DNA of 64,000 nucleotides from Alishewanella agri BL06 (GTDB lineage: Bacteria; Pseudomonadota; Gammaproteobacteria; Enterobacterales; Alteromonadaceae). Position 1 is the stretch's first letter. The number at the start of each line of letters is the position of its first letter. Shown here piece by piece: positions 44,871-54,700 of the stretch. The stretch is taken from contig NZ_AKKU01000010.1 in assembly GCF_000272005.1 (NCBI RefSeq), forward strand, positions 62,001 to 126,000. The letters are read 5' to 3'. The notes under the pieces are model-generated. The model did no database searches, was not told the origin of the DNA, and was given only the letters and a program-made list of their open reading frames with translations. Both the position numbers and the translations under genes were made by a program.

Positions 44871-46382
44871 ATGTTTCGTTTAAGCGCTATCGCCGCCATC
44901 CTTGCCGCCAGCTGCAGTTTTACTGCCGTGGCAGACCAATTTAATATCAAAGCCAGTAACACCATTGCTACCGCCGCTGATACGCTGGTATTGCTGGTGA
45001 GCCCAGACCAGTTAACAGCCAATCCACAGCTTGAAGCCATCAGCAAACAAGAAAATTTTACCGCTGCGCATGGCAAAACTCTGAGCTGGCTGGCTCCGTC
45101 AGCACCTTACTCCCAATACCAGCGCGTATTGCTGTTGGGTACTGGCGATACCGCGAAATTAACCTCATATCAGGCCAGCTTATTGGGCGCAACCGCAGCG
45201 CGCACCTTAAAAGGCAGCAGTGCCAGCTCCATTCAACTTGACGCCTCCCTTATTCAGGCTCCGATTGGTCAGGCTGAATTACTGGCACAAATCAGCCACG
45301 GCGTCGATTTAGCCAGCTATACCTTTAGCCGCTATCACAGCGATAAAAAGCCACAAAAAGTACTTAATCTGCATTTATTGACCGCCGAGCAACAAGCAAC
45401 AGAGCAGCGTCTGGCTCAAATTAGCGCGCTAAGCGAGGGTGTTGCTCTGGCCCGGGACCTGACGAATGAACCCGGTAATGGTATTTATCCGGAGACCTTT
45501 GCCAAACAGGCACTGGAGCTGCGTAAACTTGGTGCCAAAGTCACAGTACTGGATGAAAAAGCACTGGAAAAAGCCGGTCTTGGTGCCATCCTTGCCGTAG
45601 GCCGCGGTAGCGCCCGTCCGCCACGTCTGGTGATTGTGCAATGGGAAGGCAGCAAAGAAGCGCCGGTTGCACTGGTTGGTAAGGGCATTACCTTTGATAC
45701 CGGTGGTTATAACCTGAAAACTCAGGGTGACTCTATTCTAAGAATGACCAGTGATATGGCGGGCGCGGCGGCAGTACTCGGTACCATGCACACCCTGGCG
45801 AAACAAAAAGCCCCGGTCAATGTTGTTGGCTTAATGGCAATGGCTGAAAATATGATTTCTGACCGCGCTTACCTGCCCGGTGATGTGATCACCGCAGGTA
45901 ATGGTAAAACGATTGAGATTATCAATACCGATGCCGAGGGCCGTTTGGTGCTGGCCGATGCCTTGTTCTATGCTGAGACAAACTTTAAACCGCGCGCTAT
46001 CGTTGATATCGCTACCTTAACCGGTTCCAAAGTGGGCGCTGTCGGCAGTTACTACGCCGGGTTATTCAGTACTGATGACAAGCTAGTTACACAACTAACA
46101 CAAGCGGGTGATAAGGTGCAGGAAAAAGTCTGGCGCTTACCGCTTAGCGACGAAATGCTGCCAGAGCTAAAGAGCCGCATCGCCGATTTACGTAACACCG
46201 GCAGCAGCACCGGCGCATCAACTGCCGCCTTATTCCTGCAGCAGTTTGTTAAAGACACGCCTTTTGCGCACCTAGACATCGCGGGTAACGCTCTAAGCAG
46301 TGGCAACCGTGGCTTACAAACTGAGGGTGCAACCGGCTATGGTGTGCGCTTGTTAACCGAGTGGGTTTTAACCGCTGAGTAA
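44871..46382 (+). CDS. M17 leucyl aminopeptidase with signal peptide
   Basis: A 503-residue zinc/manganese aminopeptidase of the M17 family. Active-site blocks: GKGITFDTGGYNLK (with metal Lys and Asp, about 270-283), DMAGAAAVLG (about 293-302) and the family signature NTDAEGRLVLADAL (about 350-363). Unlike cytoplasmic PepA it starts with a signal peptide (MFRLSAIAAILAASCSFTAVA-D), so it is probably periplasmic, freeing leucine and other residues from peptides. ATG at 44871 has AGGAG eight bases upstream. Lies directly after the leucine degradation operon. Confidence 0.9.
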   Translation: MFRLSAIAAILAASCSFTAVADQFNIKASNTIATAADTLVLLVSPDQLTANPQLEAISKQENFTAAHGKTLSWLAPSAPYSQYQRVLLLGTGDTAKLTSYQASLLGATAARTLKGSSASSIQLDASLIQAPIGQAELLAQISHGVDLASYTFSRYHSDKKPQKVLNLHLLTAEQQATEQRLAQISALSEGVALARDLTNEPGNGIYPETFAKQALELRKLGAKVTVLDEKALEKAGLGAILAVGRGSARPPRLVIVQWEGSKEAPVALVGKGITFDTGGYNLKTQGDSILRMTSDMAGAAAVLGTMHTLAKQKAPVNVVGLMAMAENMISDRAYLPGDVITAGNGKTIEIINTDAEGRLVLADALFYAETNFKPRAIVDIATLTGSKVGAVGSYYAGLFSTDDKLVTQLTQAGDKVQEKVWRLPLSDEMLPELKSRIADLRNTGSSTGASTAALFLQQFVKDTPFAHLDIAGNALSSGNRGLQTEGATGYGVRLLTEWVLTAE

Positions 46383-46396
46383 TCCATAAATAGAAC

Positions 46397-46428
46397 CGGC
46401 TAGCGGACTAAGCTGCTAGCCGTTTTTT
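46397..46428 (+). terminator. Rho-independent terminator of aminopeptidase gene
   Basis: CGGCTAGC / GCTAGCCG stem with 10-base loop, then TTTTTT. Confidence 0.88.
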
Positions 46429-46483
46429 CATTCTTTGCACCAAAATCTGTGTGCGATAACCAAGATGCAGCGTTGAGATATTA

Positions 46484-46525
46484 GCAACACCCTTAGCTGG
46501 GTAGCAATTTTCTCTACCGGCTCAA
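46484..46525 (-). repeat. Family A left-arm fragment overlapping a gene end
   Basis: GCAACACCCTTAGCTGGGTAG then CAATTTTCTCTACCGGCT matches the left 40 bases of family A (GCAACGCCCTTAGCTGGGTAG then TAATTTTCTCCACCGGCT). Its CTACCGG supplies the TAG stop and final codons of the dehydrogenase gene on the minus strand. Confidence 0.7.
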
Positions 46526-47395
46526 CCGCTTAATTAAACTCGACGTATCCCAGCGCCCGCCGCCCATTTGCTGCACCTCAGCATAAAACTGATCCACCAG
46601 CGCCGTCAGCGGTAAAGCACTGCCATTTTTGCGGGCTTCATTTAACGCAATCGCCAGATCTTTCCGCATCCAATCGACCGCAAAACCGAAATCAAACTTA
46701 TCATCCAGCATCGTCAGTGAGCGGTTCTGCATCTGCCACGAGGATGCGGCACCTTGCGAGATCACCTCGACCACAGCGGCACCGTCTAAACCGGCATTTT
46801 TAGCAAAGTTTAGGGCCTCAGCCAGCCCCTGCACCACACCCGCGATACAGATTTGATTAACCATCTTCGCCAACTGGCCAGAGCCGGCCGGCCCGAGCAA
46901 CTTAACGCAACGGGCATAGCTCTGCATCGCCGCCTCAGCCAGACTGTAGTCGGCTGCACTGCCACCAACCATTACCGTCAAAATACCCTTCTCAGCACCT
47001 GCTTGGCCACCAGATACCGGTGCATCCAGAAAGCCCAACTGCTGTTTAGCACAAGCTGCAGCTAATTCACGCGCCAGTTCTGCTGACGCCGTCGTATGAT
47101 CGACCAACACTGTGCCTACTGCCATGGTAGCCAGTACTCCGTGTTCTCCATAAACCACAGAGCGCACATCATCATCATTACCCACACACATAAACACCAG
47201 GCTAGCGTCTTGTGCTGCTAAAGCAGGAGTGGCAGCATAATTGCCGCCATATTGGCTGACCCAAGCCTCTGCTTTGGCCGTAGTACGGTTATATACACAA
47301 ACTTCATAGCCTTTTTGTTGCAGGTAACCGGCCATTGGATACCCCATAACTCCCAAGCCAATAAAGGCGACTTTTTTATTACTGGTATTTGACAT
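46514..47395 (-). CDS. 3-Hydroxyisobutyrate dehydrogenase-family oxidoreductase
   Basis: A 293-residue beta-hydroxyacid dehydrogenase, paralogous to MmsB at 28 kb but clearly different. NAD(P)-binding GLGVMGYPMAGYL (about 13-25), an Arg at the end of strand 2 (YNRTTAKAE), which hints at NADP preference, DAPVSGGQAGAEKGIL (about 120-135) and catalytic Lys in GQLAKMVNQI (about 174). Substrate not determined; tartronate semialdehyde or short semialdehydes are possible. The stop codon lies inside a repeat fragment. Confidence 0.85.
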   Translation of the reverse strand: MSNTSNKKVAFIGLGVMGYPMAGYLQQKGYEVCVYNRTTAKAEAWVSQYGGNYAATPALAAQDASLVFMCVGNDDDVRSVVYGEHGVLATMAVGTVLVDHTTASAELARELAAACAKQQLGFLDAPVSGGQAGAEKGILTVMVGGSAADYSLAEAAMQSYARCVKLLGPAGSGQLAKMVNQICIAGVVQGLAEALNFAKNAGLDGAAVVEVISQGAASSWQMQNRSLTMLDDKFDFGFAVDWMRKDLAIALNEARKNGSALPLTALVDQFYAEVQQMGGGRWDTSSLIKRLSR

Positions 47396-47475
47396 AAAAA
47401 TGACTTATAGCTGTGACATAGTGGACGTCGAGCTTACAAAGTTATCAGCAGAATTGAAAGTCTTAAGGAATACCC

Positions 47476-47955
47476 ATGACCACACTTTATGATTTTACCG
47501 TACAGGACAACGCCGGTAAGTCGGTTGAGCTGAGCCAGTTTCGCGGTAAGGTTGTATTAATTGTTAATACTGCCAGCAAATGTGGCTTTACCCCACAATA
47601 TAAAGAGCTGGAAGCATTGCATAAGCAATATCAGCAACGTGGCCTGGTGATTCTGGCCTTTCCTTGTAATCAATTCGGTGGCCAGGAACCGGGTTCGAAT
47701 GCCGACATTATGCAGTTTTGCGAAGTAAACTATGGCGTGACCTTTCCGCTGATGGGTAAAGTTAACGTAAATGGTCCTGAAGCCGCGCCGGTATTTGAAT
47801 ACCTGAAAGATCATGCCCGTGGTTTGTTAAAAAGCCGGGCAATTAAGTGGAATTTTACCAAGTTTCTGGTAAACAAAGAGGGAGTGGTGGTAAAACGCTA
47901 TGCCCCGCGCACTAAACCTGCCAGCATAGCGCAAGCCATCGAAGAATTACTGTAA
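47476..47955 (+). CDS. Glutathione peroxidase family (thiol peroxidase)
   Basis: A 159-residue GPx-fold peroxidase with peroxidatic Cys36 (VNTASKCGFTPQY), the second motif LAFPCNQFGGQEPG (with the Gln of the triad) and the conserved Trp-Asn in KWNFTKFLV. It is the Cys form, as usual in bacteria, and probably reduces hydroperoxides with thioredoxin. AAGGA-type ribosome site upstream. Divergent from the dehydrogenase and 70 bp before ldhA. Confidence 0.92.
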   Translation: MTTLYDFTVQDNAGKSVELSQFRGKVVLIVNTASKCGFTPQYKELEALHKQYQQRGLVILAFPCNQFGGQEPGSNADIMQFCEVNYGVTFPLMGKVNVNGPEAAPVFEYLKDHARGLLKSRAIKWNFTKFLVNKEGVVVKRYAPRTKPASIAQAIEELL

Positions 47956-48025
47956 CTTTGATCTGGCGCTAAATATGCAAAATCAGGATCCGGTATCCTC
48001 GCATCATCACGATGGGAGAGATGCC

Positions 48026-49006
48026 ATGAAAATCGCGGTATTCAGTGCGAAAAAATATGATCAGGACGGCTTTAACCAATGGGCTGATGCCAGCCTGCAG
48101 TTTCGCTACTTTGACAGTCGTCTGAATGTTGAGACGGTAAAGATGGCCGCAGGCTGTCATGCTGTTTGTGTTTTTGTTAATGACGATTTATCGGCAGCGG
48201 TGTTGCAGCAGCTATCGGAAATGGGCATCGAAATGGTCGCTCTGCGCTGTGCCGGCTTTAATAATGTCGATCTGGATACCGCCAAGGCGTTAGGGATCAG
48301 AGTAGCCCGGGTGCCGGCCTATTCACCAGAAGCGGTCGCCGAACACACTATCGCCATGATGCTGACCTTAAATCGCAAACTACATAAAGCCTATAACAGA
48401 GTACGGGATGATAACTTTGCCCTGGATGGTTTGCTCGGCTTTAATATGCATGGCAAAACCGTTGGCCTGATCGGCACCGGCCGTATCGGCCTGGCAACGG
48501 CCCGTATTCTGAAAGGCTTTGGTTGTAAGTTGCTCTGTTACGATATTCAGCCAGACGCTGAACTGACAGCGCACTACACCTCGCTGGAAAATCTGTATCA
48601 GCAAAGCGATATTATCAGCTTACATTGCCCGCTTACCCCGCAAACTAAGCATTTGATTAATCAATATAGTCTGGCACAGATGAAAGACGGTGTAATGCTG
48701 ATTAATACCAGTCGCGGCGGCCTGATTGACACCAAAGCCGTGATCCACAGCCTGAAGAACCGGAAAATCGGCTATCTGGGTTTAGATGTCTATGAACAGG
48801 AAGCGGATATCTTTTTTGAGAATCTGTCTGAGCAGATGATTGATGATGAAGTCTTTAAACGCTTACTTACCTTCCCCAATGTACTGATTACCGGCCATCA
48901 GGCGTTTTTTACCCGGGAAGCACTGCAGCAAATCAGCCAAATTACCAGTGACAATCTATTGGCTTATGCCTCGGGCTTAAGTAATGGTAACGAGCTGGTC
49001 AATTGA
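48026..49006 (+). CDS. ldhA: D-lactate dehydrogenase (fermentative type)
   Basis: Reduces pyruvate to D-lactate with NADH. 326 residues from the ATG at 48026 (GGGAGAG upstream; 17 extra codons before it are unlikely). D-2-hydroxyacid dehydrogenase motifs: ALRCAGFNNVDLD with substrate Arg (about 74-86), GLIGTGRIGLATA (about 149-161), the catalytic block NTSRGGLIDTKAV with Arg (about 229-241), Glu in DVYEQEADIFFE and His in ITGHQAFFT. DVYEQEADIFFE is specific to LdhA. Confidence 0.92.
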   Translation: MKIAVFSAKKYDQDGFNQWADASLQFRYFDSRLNVETVKMAAGCHAVCVFVNDDLSAAVLQQLSEMGIEMVALRCAGFNNVDLDTAKALGIRVARVPAYSPEAVAEHTIAMMLTLNRKLHKAYNRVRDDNFALDGLLGFNMHGKTVGLIGTGRIGLATARILKGFGCKLLCYDIQPDAELTAHYTSLENLYQQSDIISLHCPLTPQTKHLINQYSLAQMKDGVMLINTSRGGLIDTKAVIHSLKNRKIGYLGLDVYEQEADIFFENLSEQMIDDEVFKRLLTFPNVLITGHQAFFTREALQQISQITSDNLLAYASGLSNGNELVN

Positions 49007-49023
49007 CTACCTGATAGCTAAAT

Positions 49024-49054
49024 AAAAACGGCAGGGGGAAATCCTGCCGTTTTT
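49024..49054 (+). terminator. Rho-independent terminator of ldhA
   Basis: AAAAACGGCAGG / CCTGCCGTTTTT, 12 bp stem with 7-base loop, T run on the plus strand; also usable from the opposite strand by the convergent DUF2750 gene. Confidence 0.9.
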
Positions 49055-49071
49055 ATTTATGGGCTTGAAAC

Positions 49072-49464
49072 TTAGGCTTCGTCGCTTAACTCATTCACCA
49101 GCGTTTCAGCCAATTCATCCGGTGTTACCACTACGCCAGGACCTTCGGCATCCGGCAGTACAGCAACACTTAATTCATCACCATTTAAGCCTTCTGTCCA
49201 CTTTTCCAGCCAGGTATCAAGGTCAACCGCCTGGGCGGAACAATTTGACCATTCACCTTCAATCCACTGCTCGGCAAGCTCAGCATGTGGCCATACCGGA
49301 ATACAGCGCTCATCTTCGGCGCTAACCAGTACAAAGCCTTCGTCGTCAGTCAGAATCCAGACTTGCTCCAAATCCGCAACGGCTTTAATAAAATATTCAT
49401 AACGCTGCTCGGCATCCAGCGCGGTAATCCGTGCTAATTCTGCAGCAGTAAGTTGGTATTCCAT
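49072..49464 (-). CDS. DUF2750 domain-containing protein
   Basis: A 130-residue acidic soluble protein. RYEYFIKAVADLEQVWILTDDEGFVL in the first half (fragments ADLEQVWIL and DDEGFVL quoted as marks) and CIPVWPHAELAEQWIEGEW, then DLDTWLEKWTEGL are characteristic of DUF2750, of unknown function. Convergent with ldhA across the shared terminator. Confidence 0.85.
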   Translation of the reverse strand: MEYQLTAAELARITALDAEQRYEYFIKAVADLEQVWILTDDEGFVLVSAEDERCIPVWPHAELAEQWIEGEWSNCSAQAVDLDTWLEKWTEGLNGDELSVAVLPDAEGPGVVVTPDELAETLVNELSDEA

Positions 49465-49575
49465 GGTGAGATCTCTTTGCTTGTTAATGCTGCTAATGAT
49501 GACGGATCCGGCGCTTAAAAGCTATCAGAAAGTAGGGCTTGTTGACGTTTGCTGGTTTGATTTTGTTCGTCATGC

Positions 49576-50010
49576 TTACCAGAACTGTCCGCCCAGCCAG
49601 AGCAAAATTGCATAGCGCAGCCCTTTGCCCAAAGCTACCAGTATGATAAACAGCCGAAACGGCACCCGTAACACCCCAGCCACCATCGTCAGTGGATCAC
49701 CAACTACCGGTAACCAGGCCAACAATAAGCTCCAGCGGCCATAACGCTGAAACTGTGTTGTAGCCCGTTGCAGCGCGGCGGCAGAAATTGGGAACCAAGC
49801 TTTATGCTGAAAACGCAGCAATTCGCGCCCCAGATACCAGTTCACACAGGAGCCCAGAGTATTACCCAAGGTCGCAGCAGTCCACAACCACAGTGGCGTT
49901 AAACCTTGAGCTAATAGCGCCAGCAGCAACACTTCGGAAGAGGCGGGAAACAGCGTTGCCGCGATAAATCCGGTTACAAAAAGTGAAAAATACGCCACAA
50001 AATTACTCAA
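49576..50010 (-). CDS. yqaA: YqaA-family (DedA/SNARE-associated-like) membrane protein
   Basis: A 144-residue membrane protein with about four hydrophobic helices. FPASSEVLLLALLAQG, the conserved GNTLGSCVNWYLGRE and PVVGDPLTMVAGVLRVPF mark YqaA, a short member of the VTT/DedA superfamily thought to move or scramble lipids. Isolated gene; the Glu/Arg pair typical of VTT re-entrant helices is visible (SSEV, GRE). Confidence 0.88.
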   Translation of the reverse strand: MSNFVAYFSLFVTGFIAATLFPASSEVLLLALLAQGLTPLWLWTAATLGNTLGSCVNWYLGRELLRFQHKAWFPISAAALQRATTQFQRYGRWSLLLAWLPVVGDPLTMVAGVLRVPFRLFIILVALGKGLRYAILLWLGGQFW

Positions 50011-50164
50011 GCCGCTAACAGGTCGCAGAGCATAGCATCTCTCGTAGGTGACTGGAAAAATTTAGGTTTTCCGATAGACTTTAGTCTAAAAGCGGCCGCT
50101 GGCTATTTACAATATTCGCGGCTTTCTCCACCCTGCCAAAAGTATTAGTATAATCGGAGTCTTT

Positions 50165-51709
50165 ATGCCTGCCCTGCTGATCCGTCATGCCGTGTTTTTG
50201 CTGTTACTGGTGTTGCTGCAAAGCCTCTTGTTTTGGCTGGTTAATCCTTTAATTGCCGCTGTGCTTACGCTGCTGCTAACTGCAGGTTATTTATTCTTTA
50301 TTCCAGCCCCCAGCTCAGAAATAGCCAAACCTCCTCTGGCTCCGCCATCACAAGAAACAATGTACCGTAATATTACTGCAGCCACCTCCAAAATGGCGAT
50401 TGGGGCAGCAGAAGTGTCTTTTTATATTGATGCCTTGATTAAAGATATTAAACATAGCAGCGATGATAGCCAGCAACTGGCCAATGCCAGCCAGAGTGTA
50501 GCAGCCGGCAGCAGTGATTTAAATCATAACCTGCAAACCATTAATCAAACGATAAATCAAACCGCCAGCGCTTCAGAGCAGGCAGATAAAAACCTGCAAA
50601 ATGGTGTGGTGCGGATTGAAGCATTGGCGCAAGCGGTCGCCAATGCGGCAGCCGAATTACAAAGCCTGCGCAGCAGCGCTGATAAAATTCAGCATATCAC
50701 CGAAGTAATTAATAACGTCGCCGCGCAAACCAATCTATTGGCGTTAAATGCCGCCATTGAAGCCGCTCGCGCCGGTGAACAAGGCCGCGGCTTTGCGGTG
50801 GTGGCCGACGAAGTGCGAGCGCTGGCAGGTAAAACAGCCGGCGCAACCAAGGATATTGCGAATATGCTGCAGGAGATCCGCAACCAAAGTAGCCATACTG
50901 CCGAGTTAATGCAGCAATTAGAACATTCCAGCCATCAAGCACAAGACGAATTACAACAGGTGGCAATAGGCGTCAATCATATTAGCCAGGAAGTCAAACA
51001 AGCATCAGGTGCTCTGCGGGAAATTGAACAATTAAGTGACACCCTGCAAAGTAATAGCAGCCAAATCAGTGGTGCTATCGACAATATCAGTAGTGCGCTG
51101 GTACAAATTGAGCAAAAAGGCACCCGGATTGCCGGTCAGGCAGTAGAGGTATCAATTGAAACTGAAACCATCTACCGGGAACTGAGCACTCAGGCCAGTA
51201 ACAGCTTTTACCAACCGATTTTTGAAGAGGCCAAACAAGCGGCGTCGGCGGTCGCTGCGACGCTAAGCCAGCTGATTAAAGAAGGTAAGGTCTCAGAAGC
51301 AGAGTTATTTGCCGAAAAATATCAACCTATCGCCAATACTAACCCACAAAAATTCAGTACCGCCTATGACAAGCTGACTGATCAATTATTCCCCGCTATT
51401 CAGGAGCCGATTTTAAGCCGGCATCAGAATGTACTCTATGCCGGCGCAGTCGATCGCAAGGGTTACTTCCCAACCCATAATAAAAAATTCAGTCAGCCGC
51501 TGACCGGTAATTACGATAAAGATTTGCTGCAAAATCGCACCAAACGGATATTTAGTGACCGTACCGGTAGCCGCTGTGGCAGCAACACTGAGCCGATGCT
51601 ACTGCAAACCTATAAAAGAGATACCGGCGAAATTGTGCATGACTTATCGGTACCTATCTATGTTAATGGCAAGCATTGGGGCGGCTTTCGGATTGGCTTT
51701 AAACGCTAA
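50165..51709 (+). CDS. Methyl-accepting chemotaxis protein with C-terminal sensor-like domain
   Basis: A 514-residue chemoreceptor. Two close membrane helices (about 8-42) have almost no periplasmic loop, so sensing of outside ligands by the N-terminus is unlikely. The signalling hairpin has the signature [27 protein letters not shown] near 182-208 (quoted in part: [18 protein letters not shown]). After it comes a C-terminal domain of about 130 residues with [24 protein letters not shown] and [17 protein letters not shown], a cytoplasmic domain recurrent in this receptor class. Probably senses an internal signal. Confidence 0.88.
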   Translation: MPALLIRHAVFLLLLVLLQSLLFWLVNPLIAAVLTLLLTAGYLFFIPAPSSEIAKPPLAPPSQETMYRNITAATSKMAIGAAEVSFYIDALIKDIKHSSDDSQQLANASQSVAAGSSDLNHNLQTINQTINQTASASEQADKNLQNGVVRIEALAQAVANAAAELQSLRSSADKIQHITEVINNVAAQTNLLALNAAIEAARAGEQGRGFAVVADEVRALAGKTAGATKDIANMLQEIRNQSSHTAELMQQLEHSSHQAQDELQQVAIGVNHISQEVKQASGALREIEQLSDTLQSNSSQISGAIDNISSALVQIEQKGTRIAGQAVEVSIETETIYRELSTQASNSFYQPIFEEAKQAASAVAATLSQLIKEGKVSEAELFAEKYQPIANTNPQKFSTAYDKLTDQLFPAIQEPILSRHQNVLYAGAVDRKGYFPTHNKKFSQPLTGNYDKDLLQNRTKRIFSDRTGSRCGSNTEPMLLQTYKRDTGEIVHDLSVPIYVNGKHWGGFRIGFKR

Positions 51710-51738
51710 CTTCAGCGGTTAACCGCCAGCCTTGTTGG

Positions 51739-54700
51739 CTAGTGAAAATCCCGTGACCCGGCCGGCAGAGCTTCCAGTAAGGGCGTCAGATCGGTCAGAC
51801 GTCCGGCAATCACATGAATAACCTCGCCTTCGCGCTCTAAAATACCATTTACCTGCAGGATCTTCGCCGTCAGATAGGGCTGTTGCTGTGCCAGAGCCGT
51901 CCCCTGCCATACCACCACATTGATATTACCGCTTTCATCCTCCAGCGTTAAAAAAGTAACGCCAGCGGCAGTACCCGGGCACTGCCGGCAAGTCACTAAG
52001 CCGGCGACCTTAACCACTGCCTGTTGTCGCACTGTCGCCAAGTCGCTAGCCAACGTACAACCAGCCAACTTCCCACGCTGGCGCAAATAGTGCAGTGGAT
52101 GATAATCAAGACTAAACCCCAGCGCCTGATAATCTTCCAGCATCGCTTCGCGCTCGCTGGGTGGCTGCAGCAGCGGCGTCGCCGGTTCAGCTACAGCGGC
52201 AAATAACGGTAGCTGCGTTTGCTGATCCAGCAAATGCCAGCGACTGTTATAACGATCACCAGTTAAGCTCTGCAAGGCATTGCTACTGGCCAGCGCCGCC
52301 AGTTCGCGGGCATTTAATCCCAGTTGCTTTAACTGCACCGGATGACAAAAGCCCGCCGCTGGCCGCTGCTGTAATAGCTGTTGCAGCGTCTGTGGGCTTA
52401 AGCCCTTAACCTGTTGTAAACCAAGCCGGATAGCCCAATCGCCCTGATGCAGGACCAATTGGTGAGCAGCAGCGGAGGCATTAATACAGACCGGCAGCAC
52501 CCTAAGCTGATGACGTATGGCATCCTGAATAAGCTGCGACGGGCTATAAAACCCCATGGGATAGCTGTTTAACAGGGCGGTATAAAATGCCGCCGGAAAA
52601 TAATGTTTTAACCAGGCAGAAACATAGGCCAGTACTGCAAAGCTGGCGGAATGCGACTCCGGAAAACCGTACTCGCCAAAGCCACAAATTTGCTGATAGA
52701 TCCGCTCGGCAAAGTCTTGCTGATAGCCGCGGCTTAGCATGCCATTGATCAGCTTTTCTTTAAACTGCAACAGCTCACCGGTTTTCTTCCAACTGGCCAT
52801 GGCGCGTCTGAGTTGATCCGCTTCGCCACCGCTAAAACCAGCGGCCACCATTGCCAGCTGAATCACCTGTTCCTGAAAAATCGGTACGCCCAGGGTACGG
52901 GATAATACGCCAGCAACCTCTGGCGATGGATAGCTGACAGCTTCCAGACCATGACGCCGTAGCAGATAAGGATGCACCATATCGCCCTGGATTGGTCCTG
53001 GCCGCACTATCGCTATCTGAATCACCAAGTCGTAATAGCAGGCTGGCCTGAGCCTTGGCAGCATGCTCATCTGTGCCCGGGATTCAATCTGAAACACCCC
53101 CACTGTATCCGCCTGTTGAATTTGCCGGTACACCTGAGGATCATCACCATAGCCATTAATTGCCGCAATACTAAGCGTCAAGCCATAGTGTTGCTGCACC
53201 AACTGAAAACAGCGGCGGATTGCCGTTAACATGCCAAGTGCCAGTACATCGACCTTAAGCAGCCCCAGGGTTTCCAGATCGTCTTTATCCCACTGGATCA
53301 CAGTACGCTCAGCCATGGCCGCATTTTCTACCGGTACCAACTCATACAAAGGGCCGGCCGAGATCACAAAGCCCCCGACATGCTGTGATAAGTGCCGCGG
53401 AAAGCCACGGATTTGCTCCACCAGCTGCACCAGCTGCTGCCCCAGACCTTGTTCGGTATTCAGTCCAAGCTGGCTAAGCTGTTGTTGCCAGCTGACCACA
53501 TCATGGCGGCGGTTCAGGTTTTTAATAAAATGCTCCAGTTGCATTTCATTAATCCCCAGCGCCTTCCCAACATCACGGATCGCGCTTTTCAAGCGGTAGC
53601 TGATCACCGTTGCCGCCAGCGCTGCCCGCTCGCGGCCATATTTCTGATACAGATACTGCATCACTTCTTCGCGCCTTTCGTGCTCAAAATCTACGTCTAT
53701 ATCCGGCGGCTCCTGCCGCTCGCGGGATAAAAAGCGTTCAAACAGCACATTAATCTGCCGCGGATCGACAGCGGTAATTTCCAGGCAATAACAGACCACC
53801 GAATTAGCGGCAGAGCCGCGGCCCTGATATAAAATGCCGCGCGCTTTTGCAAACTGCACCAAATCATAGATGGTCAGAAAAAAGTACTCATAACGCAGCT
53901 CGGCAATCAGCGCCAATTCCTTATCAATCAGCGCCTGGATCGACGCTGCCGGCCCTGCTGTACCAAAACGCTGCCGGGCTCCGGCTTGCACCAGTTGCTG
54001 CAAATACTGACTGGCACTAAGATCAGACGGCACCAGCTCAGATGGATATTCATAACGCAGCTCATCCAGCGAGAACTGGCACGCTGCAGCCAGCGTCACG
54101 CTCTGCGCCAGTGCAGCAGCGGGATAGAGCTTCGCCAGTTTGCTCAGGGGTCTTAAACAGGCCTCAGCATTACTCAGCAACTGGCGGCCTAATTGCTGGA
54201 CCGGCGTTTTCAGGCGAATGGCTGTCAAAGTTTGCTGTAATGCCAGTCGCTCACGCTGATGCATTAATACCGCACCTACCGCCAGCTGTGGCAGCGCAAA
54301 ATCGTGGGCCAGCGTCTGGCAATACGCCAGGTAGCGCGCTTCGCGATAACGCAATTGCCGTACTAGCGCCAGGTGCAGGCGGCCACTAAAATGCCGGCTT
54401 AATAATTGCCCCCAGTACTGGTCCACTTCTGCCTCCCCCTGCGGCAACCAGAGTGCCAGGCAATGCTTGCTGCTGCGTAAATCCCATTCTTCCAGCTGGT
54501 AGTGGCCTTTTTCAGCGCGTCGCCGGGCATTGGTGATAATGCGGCACAACTCAGCATAGGCTTGCCGATCCGGACACAGCAGTACTAAAGACAGGCCAGG
54601 CAGCTGAAAATAACTGCCAATGATCAGTTTTAACGGTAATTGCTGCTGCTTGATTTGCCGGTGTGCCCGCACTACCCCGGCGACCGAACATTCATCGGTC

